Shown here: piece by piece, positions 7,509-19,000 of the stretch
How positions within the stretch are numbered: the stretch's first letter is position 1
How the letters are laid out: each line of letters starts with the position of its first letter
Source: Avoscillospira sp045589035
GTDB lineage: Bacteria > Bacillota > Clostridia > Oscillospirales > Oscillospiraceae
Assembly (NCBI GenBank): GCA_045589035.1
Contig: JAZNFJ010000133.1
Coordinates: forward strand, 1 to 30,039
Length of the DNA stretch: 30,039 nucleotides
Direction: 5' to 3'
Position numbers and translations under genes: made by a program
Notes under the pieces: generated by a model
What the model was told of the DNA's origin: nothing
Seen by the model: only the letters and a program-made list of their open reading frames with translations
Database searches by the model: none

Positions 7509-7890
7509 AGTACAATTCTGTTTCTTTTACGCATTCCTTTTTCAGTCGGCCTACCAAATATTCCAGCGCCTGCACCACATGGGGACGAATATCGCCGCCC
7601 ACCAGCACATACATGAGATCGTCACCGACCTGTAAAGTGCCTTCGTTGAGCCAGACTTTCACATAATAAATGCCGGGCAATGAATAGGTATCGGCAATCA
7701 CCTGCTCCACCTGTTTTGCATCATGGGAAAAGACCATGCCGACCACAGGCTTTGCACCTGTATCACCCTCACGAACCAGTGCCCTGGCACTTTGCCGCAC
7801 CACGCCGTTATGGGTCAGATACATGCCGACCTTCCCTGCATTTTCATACTTTTTGGCCTCCTGCAGCCATTGATCCATAGAAGGAATCAT
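7507..7890 (-). CDS. MoaE-like protein (divergent molybdopterin synthase catalytic-subunit family)
   Basis: This 127-residue protein has the MoaE layout. GMYLTHNGVVRQSAR resembles the GAxxxFxGxVR segment. KVWLNEGTLQVGDDLMYVLVGGD matches the H-x-G-x-L-x-x-G-D-x-x-V-x-V-G stretch, and a C-terminal helix LVGRLKKECVKE is present. The usual WKKE end is altered to CVKETE, and the SPHR-like segment reads DIRPH, so catalytic equivalence to MoaE is uncertain. In the family the protein adds dithiolene sulfur together with MoaD, which is absent here. AAAGGAG lies 10 bases before the ATG, and the licD stop is 15 bases upstream. The gene is therefore the last of the polysaccharide operon although it functionally matches the moa genes it faces. 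Confidence 0.75.
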   Translation of the reverse strand: MIPSMDQWLQEAKKYENAGKVGMYLTHNGVVRQSARALVREGDTGAKPVVGMVFSHDAKQVEQVIADTYSLPGIYYVKVWLNEGTLQVGDDLMYVLVGGDIRPHVVQALEYLVGRLKKECVKETELY

Positions 7891-7905
7891 AACGCGTATG
7901 CTCCT

Positions 7906-8724
7906 TTAGTCATTCTCTACATAGAACCGATAGGATTTTTCTGTATCCACAATGGTACTGATATGATGGGATTTCTGCTTATCTTCCGGCGGGTCATTGC
8001 GCCAGTTCCCATATTTCTGCGTCAGATACGCATCGTAATTCTCAGGGATCCGAACCTGGATACCCTCAAAAGTTGCCATGGTTCCCTTTCCATAATGCCA
8101 CTTGGGCGCATACTCCAATTTTCCCTGCCAGTTTCCAAAGTTGCACCAAAGTTCCGATTCCTGCGGAGGGTATTTTGCATACAGACGTTCGAGTGATGCG
8201 TGCGCCTGATAAACTTTTTTATGGACACCAAGCAGACGAAGCACCTTGTTCCGGATATGGATCTTCTTATTGATGTGCTCCTTATATATGGAATTTCTGA
8301 CCCACGCATTCAACTTCCGCTTCAGTTCAAACAGCTTGCTCTCAAATGCTTTTTGAGGATAACCGTCAATGGGGAAAATGTCCAGAAAGATGCCATGGTT
8401 CATAGGGATCGTTTTTACATCGTCTTCTATGAAAGCTGTATTGCTGTTTCTCAGTTTGCTGGATATATGAGAAAAATATTTTTCCGTTTTATAATTCTGC
8501 AAAAAACACCATTCCGGCAGTTCCTGCGGCGCAACAGACAGAAAACGGTTATAGTCATCCCGCAGCAGTCCCACATCAATATCATCATCCCAGGGGATGA
8601 ACCCGCCGTACTTTACAGCACCCAATGCAGAACCGCAAACCAGGAAATACGGAATCTCCCATTTTTCGCAGATTTTAATAAATATTTGAAGCAACTCAAG
8701 GGATTTTTTCTGCAATTCCGTCAT
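7906..8724 (-). CDS. LicD-family phosphotransferase
   Basis: LicD-type enzymes transfer a phospho-substituent (phosphocholine, phosphoribitol or similar) from a CDP-activated donor onto surface glycans. The 272 residues show the family core: YFLVCGSALGAVKYGGFIPWDDDIDVGLLR at about residues 26-55, with metal-binding acidic run DDDID at 46-50, followed by FLDIFPIDGYP. It is a cytoplasmic enzyme without membrane segments. AAGGAG precedes the ATG by 7-8 bases, and the flippase stop is 14 bases upstream, so it shares the capsule operon. The actual donor cannot be told from sequence; no CDP-choline synthesis genes (licA/licC) are in the window. Confidence 0.9.
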   Translation of the reverse strand: MTELQKKSLELLQIFIKICEKWEIPYFLVCGSALGAVKYGGFIPWDDDIDVGLLRDDYNRFLSVAPQELPEWCFLQNYKTEKYFSHISSKLRNSNTAFIEDDVKTIPMNHGIFLDIFPIDGYPQKAFESKLFELKRKLNAWVRNSIYKEHINKKIHIRNKVLRLLGVHKKVYQAHASLERLYAKYPPQESELWCNFGNWQGKLEYAPKWHYGKGTMATFEGIQVRIPENYDAYLTQKYGNWRNDPPEDKQKSHHISTIVDTEKSYRFYVEND

Positions 8725-8738
8725 AACAGACTCCTTGT

Positions 8739-10034
8739 TTACTTTTTCAGAATTTTCCGGGCAAATGCAAACAAAAATCTGGGATTCAGCCCCGCCACCA
8801 AATAGCGGTTATTCTCCCGAAGGGACTTCACGAAAAATCCCAAAATAAAGTTTGTAAAGACCTGCGTGATAAACGATGCGAATGCCGCGCCAAAAGCTCC
8901 CAAAATCGGAATCAGGATTGCATTGATCAAAAAATTGAGCAGCGCCCCAGCCAGATTGATTTTCCAAAGAATCTTCTGTTTCTCCTCAGCGAGAATCCAG
9001 ACATTTCGGATTCTGCCCATTTGGGAAAAGGAAACATACCAGACAAGAATCTGAAGCACAGGCACGGCACGCACATACTCCGCACCGTAAAGGATATGAA
9101 TAATAGGTTTTGCCAGTAGGGTAAAGGCAAGACCCTGCGCCAATGCCAGGTAGGTGATAATACAATATAGAGTCGAGATATTCTTCCCGTATTCTTCACT
9201 TTTTTCCTTTTTACTTGCCAAAATAACCGGCCGCATGGAATCAATAATGGCAGCATAAACGAACGAACATACCGATGCGCTGGTGATAGCAGCGGAGTAA
9301 AAACCATTTTCCGCATTTCCCGAGATCATCTTCAGCATAACATGATCCGTATTCTGAAACAGCGTCACCATCAAAGAAGAAAATATATAGGGATAGCTGT
9401 TAAGGAACAACCGCTTTGCCATTGTCCTGGAAGCGGAAAGTCCCTGCTTTCCCTGTCTGAAGTAGAGCACCAGTAAGCCCAGACCTACGATGCCATACTC
9501 AATGGAGTAGACGACTGCAAACCAATACACATTTTTCTTTGCGATCAAGAGGAAAATTTTATATGCTGAAACCAAAACATAGGCTACCAGCATCATAATC
9601 GAAGGGTATTTAGACTGGAGTTTGCTGTGGAACCAATACTGCGCCAACTCAACGGCCTGAAAGACCAAAGATACGCTATACAAAACACAAACCAGAATCG
9701 TCTGCGTTTCTCCTAAATTGACGACAGATGTAAAAGCCCAGACCGACGCAATACAAAGGAAACTGGAGAGAAAACTCATCAGTAAAGAAGTACCGAGGAT
9801 CTCCCCTTCTTTTTCGGGTGTTTCAATCAGTTCCCGCACCAAAGTTGCATTCAGACCCAACTGGGTAAAAGGAACCGCAAAAGCCACCACAGATTTTGCA
9901 TAGTTAATCAAACCATAGTTTGCAGGTCCCAGATACCGGGCACTGAGCATACCGATCAGCAGCTGCAGCAGCGACTGGGCAACCTTGCAGATGATGATCC
10001 ATTTTGCATTTGTTACAACTTTTTTCCCGTTCAT
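8739..10034 (-). CDS. Polysaccharide flippase (Wzx-like, MOP superfamily)
   Basis: The 431-residue membrane protein has about 12-14 hydrophobic segments. It opens with the family pattern VTNAKWIIICKVAQ...LIGMLSARYLGPANYGLINYAKSV, seen in RfbX/Wzx-type exporters of lipid-linked repeat units. It should move the undecaprenyl-linked oligosaccharide across the membrane for polymerisation by the Wzy-like protein of this locus. The start is uncertain. ATG 10034 gives the usual N terminus but no good ribosome site. A GTG at 10094, immediately after the giant gene's stop, would add 20 residues encoded across a large hairpin, and GTG 10040 is another option. Base composition is more AT-rich than in the giant gene upstream. 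Confidence 0.88.
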   Translation of the reverse strand: MNGKKVVTNAKWIIICKVAQSLLQLLIGMLSARYLGPANYGLINYAKSVVAFAVPFTQLGLNATLVRELIETPEKEGEILGTSLLMSFLSSFLCIASVWAFTSVVNLGETQTILVCVLYSVSLVFQAVELAQYWFHSKLQSKYPSIMMLVAYVLVSAYKIFLLIAKKNVYWFAVVYSIEYGIVGLGLLVLYFRQGKQGLSASRTMAKRLFLNSYPYIFSSLMVTLFQNTDHVMLKMISGNAENGFYSAAITSASVCSFVYAAIIDSMRPVILASKKEKSEEYGKNISTLYCIITYLALAQGLAFTLLAKPIIHILYGAEYVRAVPVLQILVWYVSFSQMGRIRNVWILAEEKQKILWKINLAGALLNFLINAILIPILGAFGAAFASFITQVFTNFILGFFVKSLRENNRYLVAGLNPRFLFAFARKILKK

Positions 10035-10051
10035 AAGCACATAATGTTCTG

Positions 10052-10085
10052 CCCCTGCCGGAACAGAAATCTGTTCCGGCAGGGG
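10052..10085. terminator. Strong hairpin between giant gene and flippase (attenuator or partial terminator)
   Basis: A perfect 15-bp GC-rich stem (10052-10066 with 10071-10085) with a 4-base loop lies 10 bases after the giant gene's stop. On the minus strand it is not followed by a U-run, so it may stabilise the mRNA 3' end or reduce read-through rather than terminate fully. On the plus strand a short T4 follows. Confidence 0.55.
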
Positions 10086-10094
10086 ACTTTTCAC

Positions 10095-13000
10095 TTACTC
10101 AATAATCTGACCGAGTTCATTGAAGGTGTAGTGCTTCACCATCAGATAATCGTTGTCTCTCCAGACATAGTATCTCTGGTTCACGACAAGCGATCCATCA
10201 TACAGCGTAAAGTAGTAGTAACCATCCAGGATGAACAAGCCCTTATCTACCGGTTTGCCGCTTTCATAATAGTACAGCACACCGTCAACATTGACGATCT
10301 CACCGGTCTTCTTTGCACCGAGCAGCTTACCATTCTCATCGAACAGATAGGTTCCCTTTTCCAGTTCGGATGTTTCATGCAGTTTCCATGCATAATACTT
10401 CATACCGGTAATCAGTTTACCATCGTACTGAGAGAAGTAGTAATCGCCATCCAGCACAAACAGGCCCTTTTCGGTAGGCTTGCCGTTCTCGTAGTAGTAC
10501 AGCACGCCATCCTTGTTGATGATGCCCTGCAGCATCTTGCCGTCTGCACCAAACTCGTAGTGAGCCTTGGGCAGATCTGCGGTTTCATCCAGTTTCCAGA
10601 CGTAGTACTTACCGGTAATGACGCTGCCGTCATACTGGGCAACATAGTAGTCACCGTTATACTTGAACAGACCCTTTTCGGTGGGCTTGCCGTTCTCGTA
10701 GTAGTACAGCACGCCGTCCTTATCCACGATACCTTGCAGCATCTTGCCGTCATTGCCGAACTCATAGTGGCCGTTGGGCAGATCACTGGTGATGTCGTGC
10801 TTCCAGACATAGTACTTGCCGGTAATCACCATGCCGTCATACTGGGCAACATAGTAGTCGCCGTTGAACTTGAACAGACCCTTTTCGGTGGGCTTGCCGT
10901 TCTCGTAGTAGTACAGCACACCGTTCTTATTCACGATTTCACCGGTGATGCAGGAACCAACCAACTTGCCGTCTTCAGCAAATTCATAGTGGCCCTTATC
11001 CAGCAGTGCACTGCTGTCCAGTTTCCAGGCATAGTATTTCTGGCTGGTGATCAGTTCGCCGCCAGTCTGTGCGAAGTAATGGCAGCCGTCTTCATAGAGG
11101 AACAGGCCCTTTTCCACACCGACACCGTTCTCGTAGTAGTACAGCACACCGTCCTTCTCCACGATACCATGATACATCTTGCCGTCAGGGCCGAATTCAT
11201 AGTGAGCCTTGGGCAGGTCTGCAGATGCATCCAGTTTCCAGACATAGTACTTCTGGTTGACGATCAGAGAACCGTCATACTGGGCAACATAGTAACTGTC
11301 TTCATACTTGAACAGACCCATTTCCTTGGGAGCGCCATTCTCGTAGTAGTACAGCACGCCGTCCTTGTCGATGATGCCCTGGAGCATTCTGCCGTCGGCA
11401 CCGAACTCATAGTGACCCTTGGGCAGTTCTGCTGTTGCATCCAGCTTCCAGACATAATACTTCTGGTTTGTGATCAGAGAACCGTCATACTGGGCATTGT
11501 AGTAGTAGCCGTTGTACTTGAACAGACCCTTTTCGGTGGGCTTGCCGTTCTCGTAGTAGTACAGAACGCCGTCCTTTTCAACAATACCGCTGACGCCGCC
11601 GTCTTCACTAACTTCTGCACCCAGGAGTCTGCCCTGTTCGTCAAACTCATAGTGACCCTTGGGCAGTTCTGCGGTCGGATCCAGCTTCCAGACATAGTAC
11701 TTCTGGTTGACGATCAGAGAGCCGTCGTACTGGGCATTGTAGTGGTAATCGCCAAACTTGAACAAGCCCTTCTCGGTTTCCTTACCGTTTTCGACATAGT
11801 ACAACTTACCGTTGTTTTCAACGATACCGGTCAGCAGGCCTTCGCAGGCGCCCTTCTCACCGAAATGATACCAGCGCTTGGTGGTAGAGATCTCCTGAGA
11901 AGCAACCTTCTTGTCGCCGCTGACAGCAAAGGCATCGAGGAAGTAGTACATCTCACCATCGATCTCATACCAGCCCTTGCGGACATAGTCAGGACCGTAG
12001 TAGTAACGGTAGCCGACGAACACATTCATCCAGACGCCGGACACCAGTCTGCCATTTTCCTCAAATTCGTAGGGGACATGGCTGATAGTACGCTTGCCAG
12101 TAGCAGCTGCCATGGTGGCGCTATCGAAATAGTACCACTCTTTTTCGATCATCTGCCAACCGGAGGTCAGCACACCGATATAGGAGTAGCGGTAGACCTT
12201 GGCTTCTTCATCGTAGAACAGGCCCGTAAACTTGTTCTGACCCACATTGATGCCGTTTTCGCCGAAGTCGTAAAGCACGCCCTCGATTTCCTGGACACCG
12301 GTCAGCCGCTGTCCGTCAACATAGTAGGCGAAGCCGCCTGCTTCGTTGACCCAGCCTTCCTTGGCCGTTCTGACCAGGGTGTAGGTGTCCTTGAACTGTG
12401 CGTAGGTGGACATGAAGTGACCGCCGCGATCCTTTGCATCATCGGGGTTGGTGTAGCTGTACAAGCCAAAGGTCTGCTGGTTCTCAGGCTTGGATGCAAA
12501 GCTGTACAAGCCGCTGGCACGCAGGTAGATATCGTAGCTGATATCGCCTTCGTGGACAATGTTCAGCATTTCCTTGCTGCCCCAGTCTGCATCGGCCTTG
12601 GGGGTGACTTTAATGCCGGTGACCATGCACAGAGGATTGGCTGTTGCAGGATCAATGGCCTTGGTCTGGTCGATCCAGTTCAGAACCAGGGACAACGTAT
12701 TGGTCGTTTCGTCAAAGACATAGTCCGTGATGGTGAAGTAGTCGTTCAGCAGCTTCATTTCGCTGAGATCCACATCCACATTCTTGTCGAAGACGATCTT
12801 GGGGGTAACGGTGGTCATGGGGCTGACACGTTCTGCCAGCTGCATCAGGAAGCCCCAGGCACTGGCATCTTCCAGATCTGCGCCGGGCAGCATGTAGATC
12901 AGATCCTCCAGAACCGGGGGAACGGGAATCTGACTCATATCCATTGCCAGCACATAAGAGGTGACCATATCCTTGTCAGGATCCAGAACGGTATAGGTCA

Positions 13001-16000
13001 CATCGTCATCTGTGGTGGAGTTGGAAACCGTACGGAGCCATGCCAGCGTACGATCACCGGCCGTAGCCTGATCGAAGTCGAAGGAGTTTTCGCCCTGTTT
13101 ATACAGGTTGACTGTCACATTGGCGGGAGCAGCTTCGGTATTGTTGACCAGGGTTGCGGTGATGCGGACATTCTTGACATTGCCTTCCTTGGCGGTGAAT
13201 TCGAAGCCGGAAATAGTGCCGGCAGCGGCATTCATCTGGAATGCAATGTCCTCAGGACGGACCGTAACTTCCTTACCCTCATACAGCACCTTTACAGGCA
13301 GCTGAATGGTCTGGCCAAAGACAGCGCTCAGAGCAGCCTTTTCGAAGTAGATCTGATCGGGATCCACAATGGAGATGGTCGTACGACCAACAATGGTGCC
13401 GTCCAGCATCAGCTTGACTTCCACGTCGCCCAGTCTGTCCTTTGCGGTAAACAGACCGTTTTCATCAATGGCAGCCCAGTTTGCATAGTCGCTGTCGATT
13501 TCCCATGTTGTACCCTCGGGCAGTTCGGCAGCATTGCCGGTAGCGCTGATACCTTCCGCAGTGATCTGCAGGGAGGTACCCTTGGTCACCTGGCTGGTAG
13601 CGCTCACCAAATTAGCATGATCAAATGCTGTGGAGCTGGGAGCGGTAGAAGCCATAACCAGAGAGGTGGAAACGCTTCTGGGAGTACCATCGGAAGGCCG
13701 GTTCATGATGCTCAGAGTTTCATCACCGGGCTGCTTTGCAACAAAGGTGGAGGAACCGCCGCCGTCCAGGTTGATCGCGTTGACACAACCAGCCTCAAAC
13801 ATGATCTGAGCAATTTCGATCATGCTGCCGCCGCAGGAAATAGGCTCCTGACGGCCGTCCAGAACCATGAAGACGACCTTGCCGGTGGCAGTGATACCAA
13901 CAGCAGAACGGGGAGCGCGATCGTTATAGTAATTGCTGTTAGCGGTAATGGCAATTTCGCCATCCTTCACCAGCAGAGTACCGAAGCCGCCGATGGCTTC
14001 TTCCACCTGGTCTTTATACTGATCCCATTCGGAAGTAGCGCCCAGAATGGCCTTGCCTTCCTTGGTGATAGCGAAGAAACCGCCGGAACCGATGGGCTTA
14101 TAGGTCTGTCCATGCATCACCAGCAGACCGCCGGGATCACCGTCAGACATATCAAAGCCACCGGCATTGATGGATGCGATGACGTTGAAGTTTTCAACGT
14201 ATTCTTCGCTTGCAGGATCGCCATACAGGGCCTGCATGGTGTTTGCTTGATCCAGAACACGGGCCATTTCCCAATGCTGAGGATCTCTGCTTGCGTAGTT
14301 TGCGTAAACATGGACCTGGGGATTACGCAGGTCGGCAGTGGCGATATAGTAAGCCATCTGCTTGCCGTCAGCAGAGGTAGCGAAGTTCAGCTGCTGGGTA
14401 ATGCCGGGAGCCAGTTCAGCGGACTTGGAGTCGAAAACTTCGTAGTAGGGATTTTCGATAACATCCACATAGTCACCGGCAGTCTGGCACAGGTAATCTG
14501 CAAATGCATAGCAGACAGCCTTACGCATCAGGGTCAGTTCTGTACCGGAATGGTTGAAATCGCGGGTAGCTTCCAATGTAGAAATGGTCTTGTTGCCGGT
14601 GTAGGCATTGTAGACAGCCGTACGCAGATCCTGTCTGGTGCTGAGGCCGCCGAAACGGTTGATGACCAGATAGTCCGCACGGTCCACATCGTTCAGTTCC
14701 TCGGTGAAGTAGCTCTGCATCAGCATTGCCATATCACCGGCCTGATAAGTGGCCTTGTTCAGGTTCTGCATGACATAGAAGCCATCAGCATCGCCATACC
14801 AGTCGGTTGCGCTGAACTTATCATCGGTATTGACCATCTTGAACAGATAGTTTTCCTTGATGAAGGCAACCAGAGTTTCCAGATCGGAGGTGTAATTTTC
14901 ACCAATGTGATTGGAAGTGGTGGTCAGCAGGTCGACCAGGTCACCGGACCAGCCGCCAACGTCGGCATGATCCACGCCGCAGTTGTTGTGGTAGGTGATA
15001 TCCATGGTGCCGAACATATGACCAAAGTCCACCAGATCGCCATTGGGCAGGGTGAATTCATCCAGGTACTTCAGAGCGCTGAGAGCCATCCAGTTTTCCT
15101 TGTTGTCTTCGCCCTGTTCGCAGTTCCATGCATCTTCATAATCTTCGATGAATTTGCGGAAATCTGCATCTTCGTAACCAGCCATAATGTTCCAGGAGCC
15201 GGAATTGTAGCGCTCAACACCGGTACGGATGTACTTGATGACCAGGTCCAGAGGATCCAGTCTGGGACGATCCGCCACATATTCGCCGGCAGCCATTTCC
15301 AGAACATAGAGGTTGGTGATAAAGGTTTCGTAATCGCTGATATGAGGAACTTCCAGCTGTTTGATTTCCTCATAGGTGGTATATGCACACTGGGTGCACT
15401 TTTCAAAGGCAGCATAGCCGGGACGGGTGTAAGTGGGGATCTTCTCCTCAAACTGTTCCAGATTATGGCCGGTAGCTTCCTTCACTGCGCCGCCTTCTGC
15501 AAATTCGCCGCAGACGGTGCACTTCAGGCCTTCTTCGTGGCCATCTTCCTCACACAGAGGAGGCAGCTCTTCTTCGTACTCCAGTTCACCGTGGCCCAGA
15601 GCAGCAACCAGTTCCGCACCGCAGACGGTACAGACCTGTGCGGTGGTACAAGTAGCTTCTGCACCGGCAGTGTGGCCCAGAGCAGCAACTTCTTCCTGTG
15701 CAGCGAACACTTCGCCGCAGGTTTCGCAGTGAGAACCTTCGGTCAGACCGGTTTCGGTGCAAGTGGGTGCCACAGCTGCATCGGTCACAGTCTTATGACC
15801 CAGGGCAGTTGCCAGTTCTGCGCCGCAGATGGTACAGACCTGTGCTTCGGTACAGGTGGCTTCTTCACCGGCAGTGTGGCCAGAGGCAGCAACTTCTTCC
15901 TGTGCAACCAGCACTTCGCCGCAGGTTTCGCAATGGGAACCTTCGGTCAGACCGGTTTCGGTGCAAGTGGGAGCAACGGCTGCGTCAGTCACGGAGCTGT

Positions 16001-19000
16001 GGCCCAGAGCAGCAACCAGTTCTGCATCGCAGACGGTACAAACCTGTGCTTCGGTACAGGTAGCTTCTGCACCGGCAGTGTGGCCCAGAGCAGCAATGGC
16101 TTCGCGGGCAACCAGAGTGACGCCGCAGACAGAGCAGACGGTGCTTTCCGTCCAGCCCTCAGCGGTACAGGTAGGAGCGACAGCATCACCGCCGGGCACA
16201 CCGTTGTGGCCCTTGGCTGCAACCAGTTCCGCGCCGCAGACCATACACTCCTGTGCAGTGGTACAGGTGGCTTCTGCGCCGGGGGTATGACCGGCTGCTG
16301 CAACTTCTTCCTGTGCAGCCAGCACTTCACCGCAGGTACCGCAGTGGGAACCTTCGGTCAGACCGGTTTCCGTACAGGTGGGAGCAACCGCTGCATCGGT
16401 CACAGAGCTATGACCCAGAGCAGCAACCGCATCAGCGGTATAAGTATCGCCGCAGCGGCAGGTATAGGTGGTGTAACCCTCTGCCGTGCAGGTAGGTGCA
16501 GTCACAACTGCATTATGCTTATGGACATGGTCCAGTCTGGGAATTTCTTCGGTCTTGGTATCGCCGCAGGTACCGCAGGTGTAGGTCTTGACACCGGTGG
16601 CTTCCTCGGTAGGCTCGGTGGTCACAACACCGTTATCCCAGCTGTGACCCAGAGCGGGAACTTCTTCCTGAGCAATCAGGGTTTCGCCGCAGATATCGCA
16701 GTGGGTGCCCTGCGTCAGACCGGTAGTGGTACAGGTGGGCTTCACAGCATCGTCAACCACACCGATATGACCCTTGGCAGCAACCAGAGTCTTGCCGCAA
16801 ACCGTACAGGTCTGATCAACCGTACAGGTGGCTTCTGCGCCGGGGGTATGACCCAGAGGATCGAGCACAGCCTGAACGGTGGTCATCACTCCGCAGGTGG
16901 TACACTTGACACCGGCGGTCAGACCGTAATCTTCACAGGTAGGTGCCTTGGCAGGCACATCCTCAGGGGTATGGCCCTTGGCAGCAACCAGCACATCGCC
17001 GCAGACCGTACAGACCTGATCGGCGGTACAGGTGGCTTCTGCGCCGGGCTTATGACCCAGAGCTGCAACCAGTTCAGCGCCGCAGGTCACACAGGTCTGG
17101 GCAGTGGTACAGGTAGCTTCTCCACCGGCAGTATGACCCAGAGCAGGGATCGCTGCACGGGGAACGATGGTTGCGCCGCAGACGGAGCAAAGGGTGCTTT
17201 CCGTCCAGCCTTCAGCGGTACAGGTGGGAGCGACAGCATCGCCGCCGGGGACACCTTCGCCATGGCCGTTGGCAGGGATTTCTTCCTGTGCCACGAATAC
17301 TTCGCCGCAGGTTTCGCAATGAGAACCTTCGGTCAGACCGGTCTGGGTGCAGGTGGGCGCCACCGCTGCATCGGTCACAGTCTTATGACCGGTTGCAGGA
17401 ATGGCTTCGGTATAGTTGTGGCCGCACTTACAGGAGAAGGTCTTGACACCGTCAACCGTACAGGTGGCTTGCGCGGTCACTGCTTCCGTGATCACATGGA
17501 GGCAGTTGCCGACCCATGTGCCGTTGGTATAGGCATACTCTGCATAAGGCAGTGCAGCCGTTTCGGTATAGCCACCATCGGCATTCTTCAGCTTGGCAGG
17601 GGTAATGGGGATTGCATCATATTCAATCGTCTTGCCATCGGTGCCGGTCTGATAGGCCTGACTGGTTGTGGTCTGGATGCCGGGCTTCAGGATGACCTTT
17701 GCACCCTCTGCTGCAGTGATGTTGGCACCGCCGGCAGTGGTATAGACATAGCCATTGGAGGCATCCAGTGTGCCTTCCACATAGACATAGGCATCTTCAT
17801 CGGCAGTATGCCATGCAACACTGGCAGGCTTACCGGGTGCATAGGGCAGAGGGCAAACATCCTTTTGCGGCTGGGGATATCCCTTGCCAACCCACTCATC
17901 AGCATCGTAGAGATACAGCTTGATTCCGTTGCCCAAGGTGATGTTGGCCCCATCGGCAACATACATCTGCGTGCCGGGCAGCATGGCGATATTCTGCGTG
18001 ACCGTCATGTTGCTGCCGCTGTTGACGCGGACAGTGATGTTGCTGTTGACAGGCAGTTCATACTTGGAAGAATTGATCGTTTTGGTACCCAGCAGGCCCA
18101 GCTTCATGCTGATAGACAGGCTCTGCATGGTAAGATTGCCATTGATGTTGATCTCCAGACGGTCTTCGCTCTCAATGTAATCCTTGGTAATAGAGCCTGC
18201 GGTAATATTAAACATGCCGTTTGGGCCAACAAAGGGCACTGCGGAGCTCTGAATGCCAATCACCGAAATGGCCACAGACATATAGCCGTTTTCCACAGCG
18301 CCGGCTTCCAGGGTCATGGGAACTTCCACATTCTGGATGTAATACTGGGACATGGGGAACACGCGATTGTCGTTATCCACCATATTGGATGTATTGGTAC
18401 CGCCGCGCCAGTTGGTGACCTGGAAGTCCTCGTAGACGGTACCGCCATTCTTGACAACAACGGAACCGGAACCGATAATGTAGCCCCAGACATAGAGGTT
18501 CGCACCGCTTGCAACAGTAATGGTGCTGCCTTCTTCCATCTTCACAAAGGGAACCGCATCCAACGGCACACCGGCATTGGTACCACCGGAGAGCTGAGTG
18601 CCGGAAAGGCTCATGGCACCTTCGATGCACAAATTGGCTCCGGTTTCCATGGTCAGAGTACGGTAGGCAGTCGGAACCTTATAGTATTCTCGGGGATCTT
18701 CTACCAATTTCCTGCAAACAGGAGCCGTGGTGCACAGGGTGTTGGCTGCATCAAAGGGAAGCAGCAGGGTCACGCCGGCGGGAATGGTGTAGTCACCGGC
18801 GGGCAGGGTGCCATTGTTCGCCAGAACGATGATCTTATTGCTGACAGACTGTACAGCTTCCACCGCTGCGTTCAGACCTTCATACAGACAGTCGCCATTG
18901 ACCAGGAACCAGGGAGAGGTGCTGGCAAAGACAGCCTGCACAGTCATATCGTCCGCAGGAGTCAGTGTATAAGCAGCATCCTTGGAGAGGATCTTATGGG

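Noticed and set aside
15355..17500. CRISPR-like repeat array
   Set aside because: The periodic DNA repeats lie in an uninterrupted reading frame and encode CxxC protein repeats; spacers of constant length and palindromic repeats are absent and no cas genes are seen.
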